From NCBI GenBank assembly GCA_023375675.1, contig JALQBC010000002.1, forward strand, positions 124,001 to 188,000: 64,000 nt of DNA. The letters run 5' to 3'. Positions within the stretch are counted from its first letter, which is position 1. The number at the start of each line of letters is the position of its first letter. This document shows, piece after piece, positions 9,702-20,322 of this stretch. A model generated the notes under the pieces. That model had not been told where the DNA came from, ran no database searches, and saw nothing but the letters and a program-made list of their open reading frames with translations. The translations under genes were made by a program, and so were the position numbers. This DNA comes from Cytospora piceicola (taxonomy: Eukaryota > Ascomycota > Sordariomycetes > Diaporthales > Cytosporaceae).

Positions 9702-11231
9702 TCAATCACGCTGCTTTGGTCCCTTAGTCGACAATGCCCGATTATACGGCAAAGTGTATATCCTAGGTCCTCCCTCATAGTCTTCGTTCAGGCTGTTTTC
9801 CACAATGCGCACCAGTTTATTGGCAACCGACCTGTTGCTAGTTATCACTGTCTTGCCCGACCGCCACCCATACAGATGTGTAGCTCGGTTTCCCGGCACA
9901 CCCAGCAAGTGCTTTTCGACCTGTACCGCTACCGCGGGTAGTTCGCATCTATCCACTAGTACTTGGGCGTACAGATCCGTTTCCTCCTGTAGAACCTGCA
10001 CCGGGAGCATCAGATCATCCGGCACTGCATGCATGGACAGCTTCTGGTACTCGTCCGGCCCACCTGTGAAGAGAACCCTCGCTCTCTCTAGCTCTGTAGG
10101 GCTGGCGATGGTGGTGATTATATCGTCAAAATGCTGTACCGCTTCCTTCGTGCAGACCAGCCTTCTCCCTCTGAGGGGTGGATATGCCTGAAGGCTCAGG
10201 AAATTCATGCCGTTCCTTTCATCTTGGGCCTGGGTCTTGCAGTCGATACTATGCCATGGCTGTATTTCAACATCCGAGTTGGAGAGGTCAGAGGCCATAG
10301 CGATCAGCACGCTTGTATCCAGCAGCACGGTTGACCCCAAGCGGTCAAATCCAGCTGGTACCAACTTGATCACGGCGGCGTCGATGCCCAGTGATGGGTG
10401 CTCAGAAAGCCACGCGGAATCTGCGCAGTCAACTGTAACAGAGATGTCGTCACCTCCAACTCGTCGCATTTTCCGGAGGACCCGGTCCAACTCCTTGCTC
10501 CGGCCTTCCTCAATCCGGGTCAGCAAGATCCGTATCCTCGGACGGCGATAGTCATGCCAGTACTGGCGCGCCGTGTCCGCAAGTTCCTTCGCCGTGCGCA
10601 GAAGCGGGATGTCCTCAAACAGATCGGCGTCGTCCCCCGACTCCGCCTCCTCGTCGTCAGGCTCCCAGTCCCAGTCCCACCCGCCAGAAGCCAGCTCCAT
10701 CAGTACCCGCTTCTCGTCCTTGCTGATGATGCGAAGCCACTCGGCACCCCCGTCGACGACGGCGTGGATGAAGGCCATGTCCGTGCCCCGCTTGGCCTTG
10801 CCCGGCCCGCTGCGGTGGACTATCAGCCCGCCATCCTCCTTGACCCCCAGCTTGGGGACCTTTGGTATCGACTGCTCGACGGACACCAGGTCGCGGCAGC
10901 GCTTGGTGATGTCCCAGTTCCGTTCGATGGCGGGGAGGTTCGTGAACCGGAGACGCGCCCCGGCAGGGTGGGCCTCCACGGAGCCGTTGTCGTCGTCGGG
11001 GCCCGCAGCAGCCTGGGCGGCTGTCTGCGGGGCCAGGAACGCCTGTGCTGACTTGTGCTCCTGCCTCACGGCATCCATCAGGTTGGCGAGGCCGGGGATG
11101 TTTTGGTGTGAGCCCTTGACCGCGTGATATCTCTGCCGGAGTTGCTCCATCTCCTGCACCAGCGCCTCGCTCCGTGAGACTATGTCCTGTGCCAGGTCTG
11201 GCACACTGATACTGTCGCTCTCAGTCGCCAT
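9702..11231 (-). CDS. DUF1308 / UPF0415 (C7orf25-like) PIN-fold protein
   Basis: Single-exon 509-aa frame with ATG at 11231. The N-terminal ~60 residues are helical (VSRSEALVQEMEQLRQRYHA), matching the helical N-terminus of C7orf25/UPF0415 proteins. Next comes a variable part with an acidic linker (DWDWEPDDEEAESGDDADLF) after a conserved-looking block (MAFIHAVVDGGAEWLRIISK). The C-terminal half begins STVLLDTSVLIAMASDLSN, with the acidic residue expected at the start of a PIN-like nuclease fold, and continues with WHSIDCKTQAQDERNG and later KTVITSNRSVANKLVRIVEN. DUF1308 is described as PIN-like; nuclease activity is not shown by the sequence. It is somewhat longer than the ~420-aa animal protein, mainly through the acidic linker. 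Cellular role unknown. Confidence 0.82.
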   Translation of the reverse strand: MATESDSISVPDLAQDIVSRSEALVQEMEQLRQRYHAVKGSHQNIPGLANLMDAVRQEHKSAQAFLAPQTAAQAAAGPDDDNGSVEAHPAGARLRFTNLPAIERNWDITKRCRDLVSVEQSIPKVPKLGVKEDGGLIVHRSGPGKAKRGTDMAFIHAVVDGGAEWLRIISKDEKRVLMELASGGWDWDWEPDDEEAESGDDADLFEDIPLLRTAKELADTARQYWHDYRRPRIRILLTRIEEGRSKELDRVLRKMRRVGGDDISVTVDCADSAWLSEHPSLGIDAAVIKLVPAGFDRLGSTVLLDTSVLIAMASDLSNSDVEIQPWHSIDCKTQAQDERNGMNFLSLQAYPPLRGRRLVCTKEAVQHFDDIITTIASPTELERARVLFTGGPDEYQKLSMHAVPDDLMLPVQVLQEETDLYAQVLVDRCELPAVAVQVEKHLLGVPGNRATHLYGWRSGKTVITSNRSVANKLVRIVENSLNEDYEGGPRIYTLPYNRALSTKGPKQRD

Positions 11232-12513
11232 TGTGAGGAAGAATGGCCGTCGATTTGAACCTCTTGGTTCCGGTCGATGCGGCCAGGTCTAGATGTTGCG
11301 ATGGAAGGATTGTTGAACAGTGGAGCCCCTTAGCACCGGCTTCTACGGAGTCAGGGTTAGGACCAGGCGAAGCTCCCTCTCCCGACCCTTATTCTCTCCA
11401 GCGAGGTGCTACGCCCAGGCATTTTGTCGCAAAAGAAGTCTGGGACCAAGTTATGCCGTTTGATGTAGGGAGATATTCAGGGCCTTTGCATAGATATGCT
11501 TCATGTAGGAGTGTCCGTAATATCCACATCTGCTTTGAAGTGCCCACAGCATGCACTATTACTTCCGTCATGTAATTACGTGCAGTATGGACCACCTGGG
11601 CCTTTAAAGACAGTTAGGTATGCAGAAGAGTGTTTGAAACATATGGCCCGATGAAGTGTTCGCAAAAGGTGCTAATACATAGCAGGTACGGAGATGTTAT
11701 CGAGTGCTAAATTGGGCACATGCATCGGGAATGATCTGCTGAAGCCGGCCGTAACTGACGTCAACGCCGATAGGACAGGAAAAGTCGACCTTTGTATCTT
11801 CAAGGGCGTCGTATTCGAAGCGGTTGCTCCAGGGCTTCCCGAGGGTATCATCATCGTAATCGTGAAGGTCGATAGGCCCTAGGCAACAGGCCTGCAAGGA
11901 GGGCAGGGAGGGGGCAGGAGAAAGTGACCGCCGATGCGTTTTATAGTACGGTGGAGGAAGTTGGAGTTCGACCATGTTGTCGGCCAGCACTTTTACATGG
12001 CAAATTACATGAACTGAGACGGGTTTGGATAGACTTAATTTACTGCAACTGGTAGCACGGGGCAGCTTTTGTACTTACTTCTAGCCGCACAATCAGCCCT
12101 CACTGGCAGTCAGATGGATCTGGCAGCCAGATCAGCCGTCGCAATCAGTGCTCGAGGGCCAGAAATTGTTCCTTGCAGGCCGCTGTTCAATCATCGGTTT
12201 GCTGATAGCACTAATCATTGGGGCGCCCTGAATGCGGTAGAAATCACAAGTCATAGCGTATTCGGCCTCGAGTTAAAGGATCAATCATTAAATTTGCAAC
12301 GCAGGCTGTAAAGGGCCTGTACCCTATGCAGGCTGTAAAGGGCCTGCACCCTATGTATGCTGCCACAGTCACCCTGATTGGCCATTTTGAACCCGGCACT
12401 GCATCCATTTCGCAAATAAAGCCACCTTAACTGCTCGCTCCAAACCGGATCCCGATTCAATTGTCAAATAGTCATCCTGAATGTCGCCAAACCGTGTGTA
12501 GGCCCGCGCTGAA
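11232..12513. other. Intergenic region
   Basis: No convincing gene on either strand. It contains a direct tandem duplication at 12301-12354, listed separately. Confidence 0.45.
12301..12354. repeat. Two-copy 27-bp tandem repeat
   Basis: Two adjacent copies of a 27-bp unit beginning GCAGGCTGTAAAGGGCCTG and ending ACCCTAT (12301-12327 and 12328-12354). They differ at a single position (T versus C after GGCCTG), which points to a recent local duplication. Confidence 0.9.
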
Positions 12514-12910
12514 TCATTCCATCATGCCGTCATCTGTGTCCAGTTTGCCTTTCTCCAAAAACCCGATCACAGAGTCGAGGTAAGCCAACAAGTATTTGAG
12601 CTGCGTCTTGTGAGTCTGTAAGATTGGATGCGAGCTGATACAGAAAGCGCCTGCGACCTGTCTCATGAGTTCAAGCGAGTGATCGTAGTCGAATGAACGC
12701 GAAATTTCCCGTAGTGCAGCCTGGACATCGAATGGTGTTTCAGTTGGGAGTTCAGGTTGGAATTGTCGAAGCTCTGCTTCCATCATCTCATCCGCAGTAT
12801 CAATCAAACTCCGAATCGGGATAGAAACGGCTTTCACGAATTGTCGGACCGCATCTTGTGCGCTATCAAGCTTGACTTCGATGAAATCGGTTTCGGAACC
12901 TTGACAGTAG
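12514..12910 (-). pseudogene. Out-of-frame 3' continuation of the unknown gene upstream
   Basis: This minus-strand frame reads VKLDSAQDAVRQFVKAVSIP, then LIDTADEMMEAELRQFQPEL, and ends GFLEKGKLDTDDGMME. It is strongly helical and coding-like but has no ATG at its beginning. It overlaps the end of the preceding three-exon gene in a different frame. No GT-AG pair with compatible phase and an acceptable length (over ~45 nt) joins the two. Most likely it is the true C-terminal part of that gene, detached by a 1-base frameshift (real or a sequence error) around 12840-12930. Confidence 0.5.
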
Positions 12911-14257
12911 GAGACCCTGGGATCATATCATCGGCGAGCTTGTAACAGTCCCTGATAATATTGTTCACCTTCGTGTCAAGAGGTGTAAGGGGAATGGTTG
13001 TCTCCTCCCTGTCTGAATCATCGTCTCCATCCCCATCGTTGTCGTTGTGCGGATAGACCTGGGGAATGGCATCCTTGTTGCTAGCTATAGCTTCCGAGAA
13101 TAAGACAATGAGTGGGCGGTAGAGACGCTCTGGAACAGGAACTTCGAGTGCCCCATGTGTATTGATCCCCCTTGATAGGTACCGAAGATGATCAGGCTGG
13201 AGTCTGGATGTAGGCTTCAAGGACCACATTGTCTATATGTAAGGTCAGTTACCTATGGTCTTTAGAATAACGGGACATACAGTCTTATATGTACCTTGAA
13301 CGTCTCTGTAGACTGCTTGGCCTCATCGGCTCCGATGGGAAGATCTCCATGAAACAAAGCATCGAAGAGATGGTTCTTCTCCTCGTCACCTTTGTAAAGG
13401 TGACGTATCTTGTTCGCTGCATCGTTCGCTCGGTCCAAACAGTGGGGGTCAGCAGTTAGCTTGAAAAGGCCAATTTCACCCATTGCTTGGGTAATAGCCA
13501 GTGTCACCTCGGGTGACATTTGGTATCGTGCTGGAGGGGTAGGTCTCGCAGATGCTCTGTTTCGTTCCGGGTAGAAAACCTTGATGTACTGCTCAACAAA
13601 AGCAGTAATGTTGTCCTTCCACGCTTTCAGTTTTTCTTCTTTCCCATTTCCCTTTTCAAGGTTGGGGACATCGCTACACCATTCGCTTTAGTAGTAGGTG
13701 AAAGGAAGCATTGTGGCTGGAAGCGGAATGATTTCACACAATCCTTGCTTGGAACACAGTCTGTAGAAGCCTGCCTGGCCTCTGGTGATAATCCTAACGA
13801 CTGTTACCGTATTGCAGTCGTCAACGTCACGGATCCGGTCAGCATGCTTGTCTGGTTGGAACTGGCTGTAGTGTTTGGGGGTATCCTTTGGCTGTGTCTT
13901 GTTGTCTGATGTTTTTCTCTTTGACTGAATTGAGCTCTCCGGATTGTCGGTAGTAGGATCGTGCACGTGGCCGTGCTCATCAACAACCAATTGTCCGACA
14001 ACTACTACGAGCTCGTCCATGTTTGCATTGTTGGTATCCAGTTCCGAGGGAGACCACGATTTTCCAGCATCAGACTGGTCTGCAGGAATGGTATTGCCAG
14101 GTTGGGGCAAAGTAGCCTTGCTGTTGGTAGAGTTTCTTCGAATACGAATCACTTGTTGAGGTCTGTATGGGACGCTGATTCTGATGGCCTGTAGGTCACA
14201 ACTCATCGCTAAGACTTCAATCAGGGGCCTTCCGCCCCCCGATTGAGAGGAGTCCAT
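12834..14257 (-). CDS. Unknown protein, 431 aa, three exons
   Basis: Exons: 14257-13740, 13673-13295, 13232-12834 (minus strand). Intron 1 is 66 nt (GTGTGA...GTGTAG with a CTACTAA branch element) and removes an in-frame TAA; intron 2 is 62 nt (GTACAT...TATAG). Phases join cleanly. The start MDSSQSGGGRPLIEVLAMSC is chosen as the first ATG of a compact model; the same frame is open further upstream to an ATG at 14494. The middle exon is helical (LKAWKDNITAFVEQYIKVFY; VTLAITQAMGEIGLFKLTAD). The third exon contains an acidic run (HNDNDGDGDDDSDREE) and ends in a frame that conflicts with the coding-like sequence downstream. No domain is recognised; the helical content and acidic linker suggest a regulatory or scaffold role, but this is a guess. 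Confidence 0.55.
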
Positions 14258-15335
14258 CTTAGGTGACCCTAGTGGACAAACGGTCCTACTTGAAATATCA
14301 GTGTTGAGACCGACCAAATTGAGATTTCTCAAGATACTCACCAGAAAAACCGTGATGGGTGATGTGGTGTTCGGTGAGGTGTTGTCGATGTAGTAGGTGT
14401 AGAGGGCGGGTGGTTTTTGATGACGTTTGGAAGAGGATGGTAGTAGAGGAAGGCTGCGGGAACCTTGGCAGGACGCACAGAACACTGGCAACATAGTATG
14501 TCAGCTTGGCGAGGACTTTGGAGTACCTAGGTACCTAGATAGGTAAGTACCTAGGTAGGTATGAAAAGGAGGGAGGTACCTGGGTATCTTGACAGACGGC
14601 CTCCGAAAGATTGAATGTGTTGCAAGTGCGTTCCTTGATAAGTGAGGCTTTCTAGGGATGGGAAAAGGAAGCCTCCGATTTGGCACTTCACAAACCCCAA
14701 TAGTGTTTTTAGATACTGTATGACCAGATTGGTGAGTGGTGTTAATAGAAGAGGTAGAAGAAGGTAGTAGGTCAACGGGAGGAGATCTGAAATCGGGAAG
14801 AAGGCAGAGTCCCATAGGTAATGAAAAAGGCAGGTACGTGGCGGGACGGCAAGAACGAACCTTCCAAAGTTGATAGTAACCTTGAAGGTTCCAGGGCTGG
14901 AATAGCTGACCATCTGACGCTTATCAGAGAGCACAACCCCTCCCTACTCCATGCCTGCCAGTATCACCCAAACCTCTTCAATGATTTCATGACTTACGAT
15001 GCTCATATACTCAAAGCGATTCTGCACCATTTCGGCAACTCCTTAGCGACAGGATAGTGTCATGTGCTCCAGTGACTAAGTAAGTTGTTCTATTTGCAAT
15101 CAACTGATTGGAGCAGCTACCTCTGACCGTTTGTTTTATTGCTCACATACCAGTTGGCAGGTAGCATCGACCCAACTCATTTCGACATTCCACATGCCCG
15201 TCGCTTCTGCCTCTTAGTTATCATACGGAGTCAGATGTATCACCATCTCGCGTTTACCGCAACTGATCTGCAACAACGCCACCATCCACACGTGCAGCTA
15301 CCATCACAATCTTGATCCTCGGGAGAATAATCAAC
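14258..15335. other. Intergenic, CCTAGG palindrome array
   Basis: No supported gene. A cluster of TACCTAGGTA palindromes lies at about 14523-14565, with a degenerate TACCTGGGTA near 14577. Confidence 0.45.
14523..14565. repeat. CCTAGG palindrome cluster
   Basis: Overlapping TACCTAGGTA units and diverged versions (CCTAGATAGGTAAG, ACCTAGGTAGGTA). Same motif family as at 1375, 5555, 7871, 19083, 19215, 22137, 50134, 60810, 61075 and 61931. Confidence 0.8.
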
Positions 15336-15878
15336 ATGACACCGACCATGGACCCCGATCCCAACACACAAGAGATTGCGAGGCCGCGTTCCGAACGCGA
15401 TGACATGGGGTCTGAGATTGGACGTCTTAGACGGGCATTAGAAACGCTCGCAACTGAGAACAAGCTCAAGCAGAATCGACCACAGATCGGCAAACGTCTC
15501 AGACGCCTAGAGGAGTTGGAAACTGGGACCGCGGGGGCTTGGGAGGAGACGAACAAGAGGCTACAGGAGAGCCTAGAACAAGCATATGCGGAACTGGGAG
15601 CCGCTAAATTTACCGAACCATCACTGAGAAGCGAAAATAATCAATTAAAGGCCGCAGCCGCAGCGAACCGTGCGATGGGGCTGAACTGGAAGAATTTTAG
15701 AGCTGTCAAAGACGAGGCGAGGGAGTTGACACAGGACAAGGAGGAGGTATCTCAAAAGCTCAAACTTCTGAAACGAAAGAGACGGGAGTCCGAAGCTACA
15801 AAGGATCGCGAGATCGCAGATTTGAGGATCAGGTTGCAGAAGTGCGAAGACGAGATGAAAAGCATCCATCGAAACTGA
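15336..15878 (+). CDS. Small coiled-coil protein, 180 aa
   Basis: The frame is open from upstream, but the first ATG is 15336 (MTPTMDPDPNTQEIARPRSE). Almost the whole length is charged and helical with heptad-like spacing of leucines (IGRLRRALETLATENKL, RLRRLEELETG, NKRLQESLEQAYAELGAAKF, VSQKLKLLKRKRRESEATKD, DLRIRLQKCEDEM). This predicts a long parallel coiled coil. No enzymatic domain, signal peptide or membrane segment. A basic patch (KLLKRKRR) could be a nuclear signal. It is the first of three short helical-protein genes on the same strand; function unknown. Confidence 0.55.
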   Translation: MTPTMDPDPNTQEIARPRSERDDMGSEIGRLRRALETLATENKLKQNRPQIGKRLRRLEELETGTAGAWEETNKRLQESLEQAYAELGAAKFTEPSLRSENNQLKAAAAANRAMGLNWKNFRAVKDEARELTQDKEEVSQKLKLLKRKRRESEATKDREIADLRIRLQKCEDEMKSIHRN

Positions 15879-17563
15879 CAAGAACAAAGGGATCCAAAAC
15901 TTGAAGTCCTGGATACAGGATCTGAGACTTGAGTTCAGAGATTTGGTTTCCAATTTTGATAGGGACGTATAAGTGCCATGCAATCAATACCTCCCGACAG
16001 ATTGGTCGCAAACATGTCTGATCCAGGGCAGTTGTTTCTTTACTACGAGTTCCAAGGCTGTCTGTTACAACTGTGTATCAAACCTACATGGTTCTGAAAG
16101 TTGTGATTGATCTATGTGTCTGATTTCCAGTTACCAAGTTATATCAGTATCTGTCAAACAGCGGGTATGGAACCTCTGGTGAGCTACAAAACTGACGACC
16201 AAGACTGTTCCGAACCTTGTCACCTTCTCACCTGTGATGAACTTGTACGTGCTCACTGCTCAGGGTATGTTAGACTGTCCAAATACTTATCAAATCGATA
16301 CGGCGAAACAGCCCTGGAAGTCTGCACAGTTCAATGTTCCTGACCTCGGGGATCTTCTTTGATCAACCCTAGGTCCGGGGAGGGATGTCCTGCCTTGAGA
16401 TATACTGCGTCCATACAACACCATGACACCCCGCCCTGCAGTCCTGCACATACACGCAAAGTTGGCTGGCAAACCCGGGAACTTCACAATGGCATCAAGG
16501 TTACTGCGAGCCTTGCTATCAATCAATTGATCCATATGCCGGACAACCACACAATATACAAAGCTGCCGCCACCTCCGCTCTCCCTGATTAGTTCCATTC
16601 TCCATTGACATTAAACTAAGAGTGGTTTACTCGAGCACGGTTTCCATCACGTGCGTAACCTGTTCTATTGACTTCTGTCGCGTCAATCGCGCAATTCACT
16701 CAAACGCCATTCACAGCGCGTTCTTTCCCATTGTAGTGACCGTAGGTCTTTTGGCCGTTCACTCGCTTTAGGTGCGTGCCTTCCTTTTCGGCACATACTT
16801 AGGCCTGCCACCTCATGTCTTCGAAGGCCTTTCGTTTCTTCTTCCTTCAACCACACACACTCTCTCTCTCTCTCATCCCACCACCTCACCTTTTCCACCT
16901 TAGACCTCAATCAGTTAATCAACCAAGTACACACATTACATAAACACAAACACATCTGCATCAAGTTCCCTTCGTCCCATTTAATCGATTCCCTTGCCGT
17001 TTCCTCTTACATTCGACATTGGCCACCTTCATCCATGATGGCACTGTGAACCGGCCAACCCAAACATCCGTGGATCTTACAACTATTCAGGCATCTTCGG
17101 TGGTTGTCTGAACTCCTACAACAAGTCAATACTGAAAACACTCTCGCCCCTCCTGTCAGTTTCCCGTTTTCATGCTCAACCCCAGAAGGCTCAGCATCAA
17201 TGGCAGCGACCTATCGCTAACACCAGTACCCAACTCGTAGATGCCAGCCTTTTTCCAGCACCCAACCCAGCGATAGCATCACCGGCCACTGCTACGTCGC
17301 CAATACAGGAACGCCTGACAAACAAAACTTGCTACCTCCCGACCCTTGAGGTTTCAGAAGACTTGTCAACTCCATCTACTAGAACATGACCAATCAAGAC
17401 ATCACCTAGCCGATTCACCGTCATCCCAGCTACGGAACACACAACCGGCACGAATTCTGGTATTCCTTTACGAAGACGCCTACACATACTGCACATACCA
17501 TCTTTTACTTGAGCTTGGAGATCCAATACTAGGCACCGAGAAACAGTGCGCAAATTTCGGAAG
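15879..17563. other. Intergenic, duplicated upstream block
   Basis: No supported gene. Positions ~16630-16920 are recognisably related to ~19285-19580 (see repeat entries). A TC microsatellite (CTCTCTCTCTCTCTC) lies at about 16859-16875. The remainder is pyrimidine-rich leader of the gene at 17564. Confidence 0.45.
16630..16920 (+). repeat. Duplicated upstream region, copy 1
   Basis: Shares ordered blocks with 19285-19580: a CACGTGCGT box, CCTGTTC-ATT, GTCGCGTCAAT, CACA-CGCGTTC, TTCC-ATTGTAGTGAC, TTCACTCNC, GGCCTTTCGTTTCTT and CTTCAACNACACACAC. It lies ~650-930 bp upstream of the coiled-coil gene at 17564. It is probably a promoter/leader segment duplicated with divergence. Confidence 0.75.
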
Positions 17564-18115
17564 ATGGCCCCTCAGCCTCCCCAGGCACTTAGCCTACAAC
17601 AAGAACTGGACGCCACGGCATCAGAGCTAGGAACTGTCATAGGACAGCGGGATCAGCTTCACAAGGAGAATGAGTTACTGACTAAAAAGCTTGGCTTGCT
17701 CGAAGAGAATCTGCAATTCGAGATTGCATTTCGGGAGCAGATGGAAGAAACGTACGAAGAGGCACAGAAGATCAGCGATGTGGCACGTCAGAAACAACAA
17801 CATGCAGGTGACCAACTCATCAGTGCGAAACGACAAAATCACAAAATTCTGGATTACGTCCAGGATTCGAGAGTCGTCCATGATTCCCAAGTGAAACGTT
17901 TGCTGTCCGACTTGGCTGCCAAGGACAAGAAGTTCAATGAGTTGAAGTTGCAATACTACAACGAGCTCGATGAGTTGAGGTGGCAATGCTACAGTGAGAA
18001 GTCCAGGGCCGACGATATGGTGGCCGATTTGGATGCCAAGGACAAGGAGCTCAAGGAGTTGAGGTTGCAACACGACAGTCAGAAGTCCAGGGCCGACAAT
18101 ATAAAATCCGAATAG
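17564..18115 (+). CDS. Coiled-coil protein with internal repeats, 183 aa
   Basis: ATG 17564 (MAPQPPQALSLQQELDATAS) is the first methionine; the frame is open a little further upstream. The sequence is heptad-like throughout (LHKENELLTKKLGLLEENLQ). The last ~60 codons form a degenerate repeat of about 25 residues: LAAKDKKFNELKLQYYNEL, YSEKSRADDMVADLDAKDKEL, HDSQKSRADNIKSE. The stop TAG at 18113 falls inside a repeat unit: after it the same frame reads AVKDKELQELRVQYDSEKPRA to a second stop. Further on, another frame (~18250-18470) encodes EWEPDPNNPVAAWVAEPA. The ancestral protein was therefore probably longer. No catalytic domain is seen. Confidence 0.6.
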   Translation: MAPQPPQALSLQQELDATASELGTVIGQRDQLHKENELLTKKLGLLEENLQFEIAFREQMEETYEEAQKISDVARQKQQHAGDQLISAKRQNHKILDYVQDSRVVHDSQVKRLLSDLAAKDKKFNELKLQYYNELDELRWQCYSEKSRADDMVADLDAKDKELKELRLQHDSQKSRADNIKSE

Positions 18116-18180
18116 GCTGTCAAGGACAAGGAGCTCCAGGAGTTACGGGTGCAATACGACAGTGAGAAGCCCAGGGCCGT
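17910..18180 (+). repeat. Coiled-coil-encoding imperfect tandem repeat
   Basis: About three imperfect units keyed by GCCAAGGACAAG/GTCAAGGACAAGGAGCT and AGTGAGAAG/AGTCAGAAGTCCAGGGCC. They encode AKDKxxxELRxQ...SxKSRAD. The third unit lies beyond the gene's stop codon. Confidence 0.75.
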
Positions 18181-19983
18181 GCCACAGGTTTAAGTTGGTG
18201 AGAAATTGATGGTATTTCTCGAACATCACATTGAACATACTGTTACGTCAGCAGGGCCCTGGGCCTCCGGGCCTCCAGCAACCAGGAATGGGAACCAGAC
18301 CCCAACAATCCCGTCGCCGCCTGGGTCGCTGAGCCTGCGATTGCAGACGATGCAGCTGCCTGGGACAACAACGTTCATATGTTGAGCCTGACGTCCCCTC
18401 GGTCAAGGTTGACAATGGTGACGGACAAGGTCGGGGCGACGGAGCCGCTGCCTGGGGAAACCGAGTAACGGACACAGGATAACGATTTGATTTCGCACAA
18501 GGACAACGGTTTGATTTCAGTTTTGATTTCTACACTACAAAGGGCGGAGCGTCATCAAAAGGCGACAACCGCCACCAAAAAGAGAGACCCAGTCTCCTGT
18601 ATTTGTACGATAGTTTCACCAAATGATGCCCGAGGACAGGCATTTTTCAGTGCGGGGCATATTACTTTAGCAGGGCCGTGGGCCTTGGGCTGCCGGCTAC
18701 CATAGCCTTTCCCCCGCTACACCATAGCCTTTAGGTTTCCTGCCCTCGACACACACGCAACGGAAACTCTACGTCAGACTGAATTGGTCGTACTCTACAC
18801 ATCCAACTGGTCCCTTGAGTTCCCTCCATTGCTCGTGATCGCTATCGTGATATATACACCATTCCTTGAGCGCTTTGCATGGTCTTGTGATCGTCCTCGG
18901 TTGCTACACTCTATCCCAAGTTCTGTCATGCTCGCAATTTGCGTCGTGTTTTAGTGAAGATTTTGGTTTGTAGATAGCATGACCCGGATTTTGACTTTGT
19001 ACCAGATAGGCAAGTACGGCCCAAGAACTGGCCCGCAATGGAGCTTGCTTGTCGTGCCTGGTGTATTTGGCATCTTGTTGATTACCTAGGTACCTAGGTA
19101 CTCTTCTTCATGTTTGTAGTCACTCGATCAATAGCTTCACATCCCCCGCAACTGATGAATCACTCCTGCTTTCGACAAACGGACACTGCAGTCAGATAAC
19201 TCACTATAAGTACTTACCTAGGTAAGGTAGTTAGCCAGTGTCTTTTCTCAAGCATATAGTAAAGTCGCTTGAATGAGTGTGATTCACTCGGACACGTTTC
19301 CTGTCACGTGCGTGCCCTGTTCCATTCACCTCCGTCGCGTCAATTGTGCGGTCCACCCAAAGGCCCCTCACAACGCGTTCCTTCCTATTGTAGTGACTGC
19401 AGTCTGCAGGACTTTCGGTCTTCACTCACCTGAGGCGTGTGACTTCCTTTTTCGAAACGGCAGTGACTGTGCAGCGAGACCTCCATGGGCAGATACTTAA
19501 ACTTCCCACCTCACACGGCTTCGCAGGCCTTTCGTTTCTTTTCCCTTCAACTACACACACAGTTCCCTCACACCCTTACTACCTTAACTCTCCCACCTCA
19601 AATTTCAATCAATCAATCGACCAATCAATCAACCAACAACCAGAGACAGCTATACAACCCAGCTCTCACACTCTACACGGCGAGCCAGACCACCCGCAAA
19701 GCCGATACTTTGCCTTTGGTTCGCCCTTTGCCGCCCACCGGCGCCACCAGGAAAACAGCGACCCAACAACTACCTCATTCTCCGCTTCCTTCTCCGCCTT
19801 CCCGTTTCTTTTTCGCTTCATCCCCCTTCTTCTACCTCTCCACCTCCTTCTCCACCACCTTTTTCTTCGCTTCCTCCTTCCATTCTAGTGTCTGTTAGGC
19901 CTAGTATTCGACCAATATTCGCTTTACCGCATAGGTCTCTTGCCAATCTCCCCCCCCCCCCCTATCAATTTTACGTTGCGGCC
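18116..19983. other. Intergenic with gene remnant and duplicated upstream block
   Basis: 18116-18480 holds the out-of-frame continuation of the coiled-coil gene. CCTAGG palindromes lie at 19083-19099 and 19215-19224. The second copy of the duplicated upstream block lies at ~19285-19580. 19600-19900 is CT/CA-rich, with a C-homopolymer near 19951, and looks like a long pyrimidine-rich leader of the gene at 19984. Confidence 0.45.
19285..19580 (+). repeat. Duplicated upstream region, copy 2
   Basis: Counterpart of 16630-16920, with the same order of boxes (CACGTGCGT, GTCGCGTCAAT, ATTGTAGTGAC, GGCCTTTCGTTTCTTT, CTTCAACTACACACAC). It contains a local insertion around 19440-19500 relative to copy 1. 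It lies upstream of the small gene at 19984. Confidence 0.75.
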
Positions 19984-20322
19984 ATGTCAAACCATCCAAC
20001 TGATCTCCTCAAGGAGGCAAAGCGACTGCAAGACTCTCTGGGTCCTTCACCGTCCGAGGACCAGAAACAAGAGGTTTTCGACGCCGTGCTGAAGGCCGAC
20101 ATCAGGCTGAGAGAGGCAGAGGAAAAGCGCCAACTTGAAGCTCGGAAGCCACCTGTCGAGGCAGGCACTAAGGCTGAACACAAGCTATTGAGCAGTCTCG
20201 CTGATCTGTCACGGAAGGAGTTGGCGTTGATCAAAGATCCCACGAAACAAGCCACCTCACCAACCAAGGTTTTCGAACAAGCACAAAAGCTTTACCAAGA
20301 CTTTCTCAAGAATCAAAAGTAG
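19984..20322 (+). CDS. Small helical protein, 112 aa
   Basis: ATG 19984 (MSNHPTDLLKEAKRLQDSLG) after a pyrimidine-rich leader; single exon. The sequence is rich in Lys, Glu, Ala and Leu and predicted fully helical (DQKQEVFDAVLKADIRLREA, ELALIKDPTKQATSPTKVFE, AQKLYQDFLKNQK). It has no cysteine, signal peptide or membrane segment. The frame runs further upstream, but the ATG at 19984 gives the compact, charged protein. Its 5' flank resembles that of the gene at 17564, so the two may share regulation. No family recognised. Confidence 0.6.
   Translation: MSNHPTDLLKEAKRLQDSLGPSPSEDQKQEVFDAVLKADIRLREAEEKRQLEARKPPVEAGTKAEHKLLSSLADLSRKELALIKDPTKQATSPTKVFEQAQKLYQDFLKNQK

Noticed and set aside
10398..11127. 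Two plus-strand open frames opposite the DUF1308 gene
   Set aside because: The DUF1308 frame has recognisable family features; the antisense frames have none.
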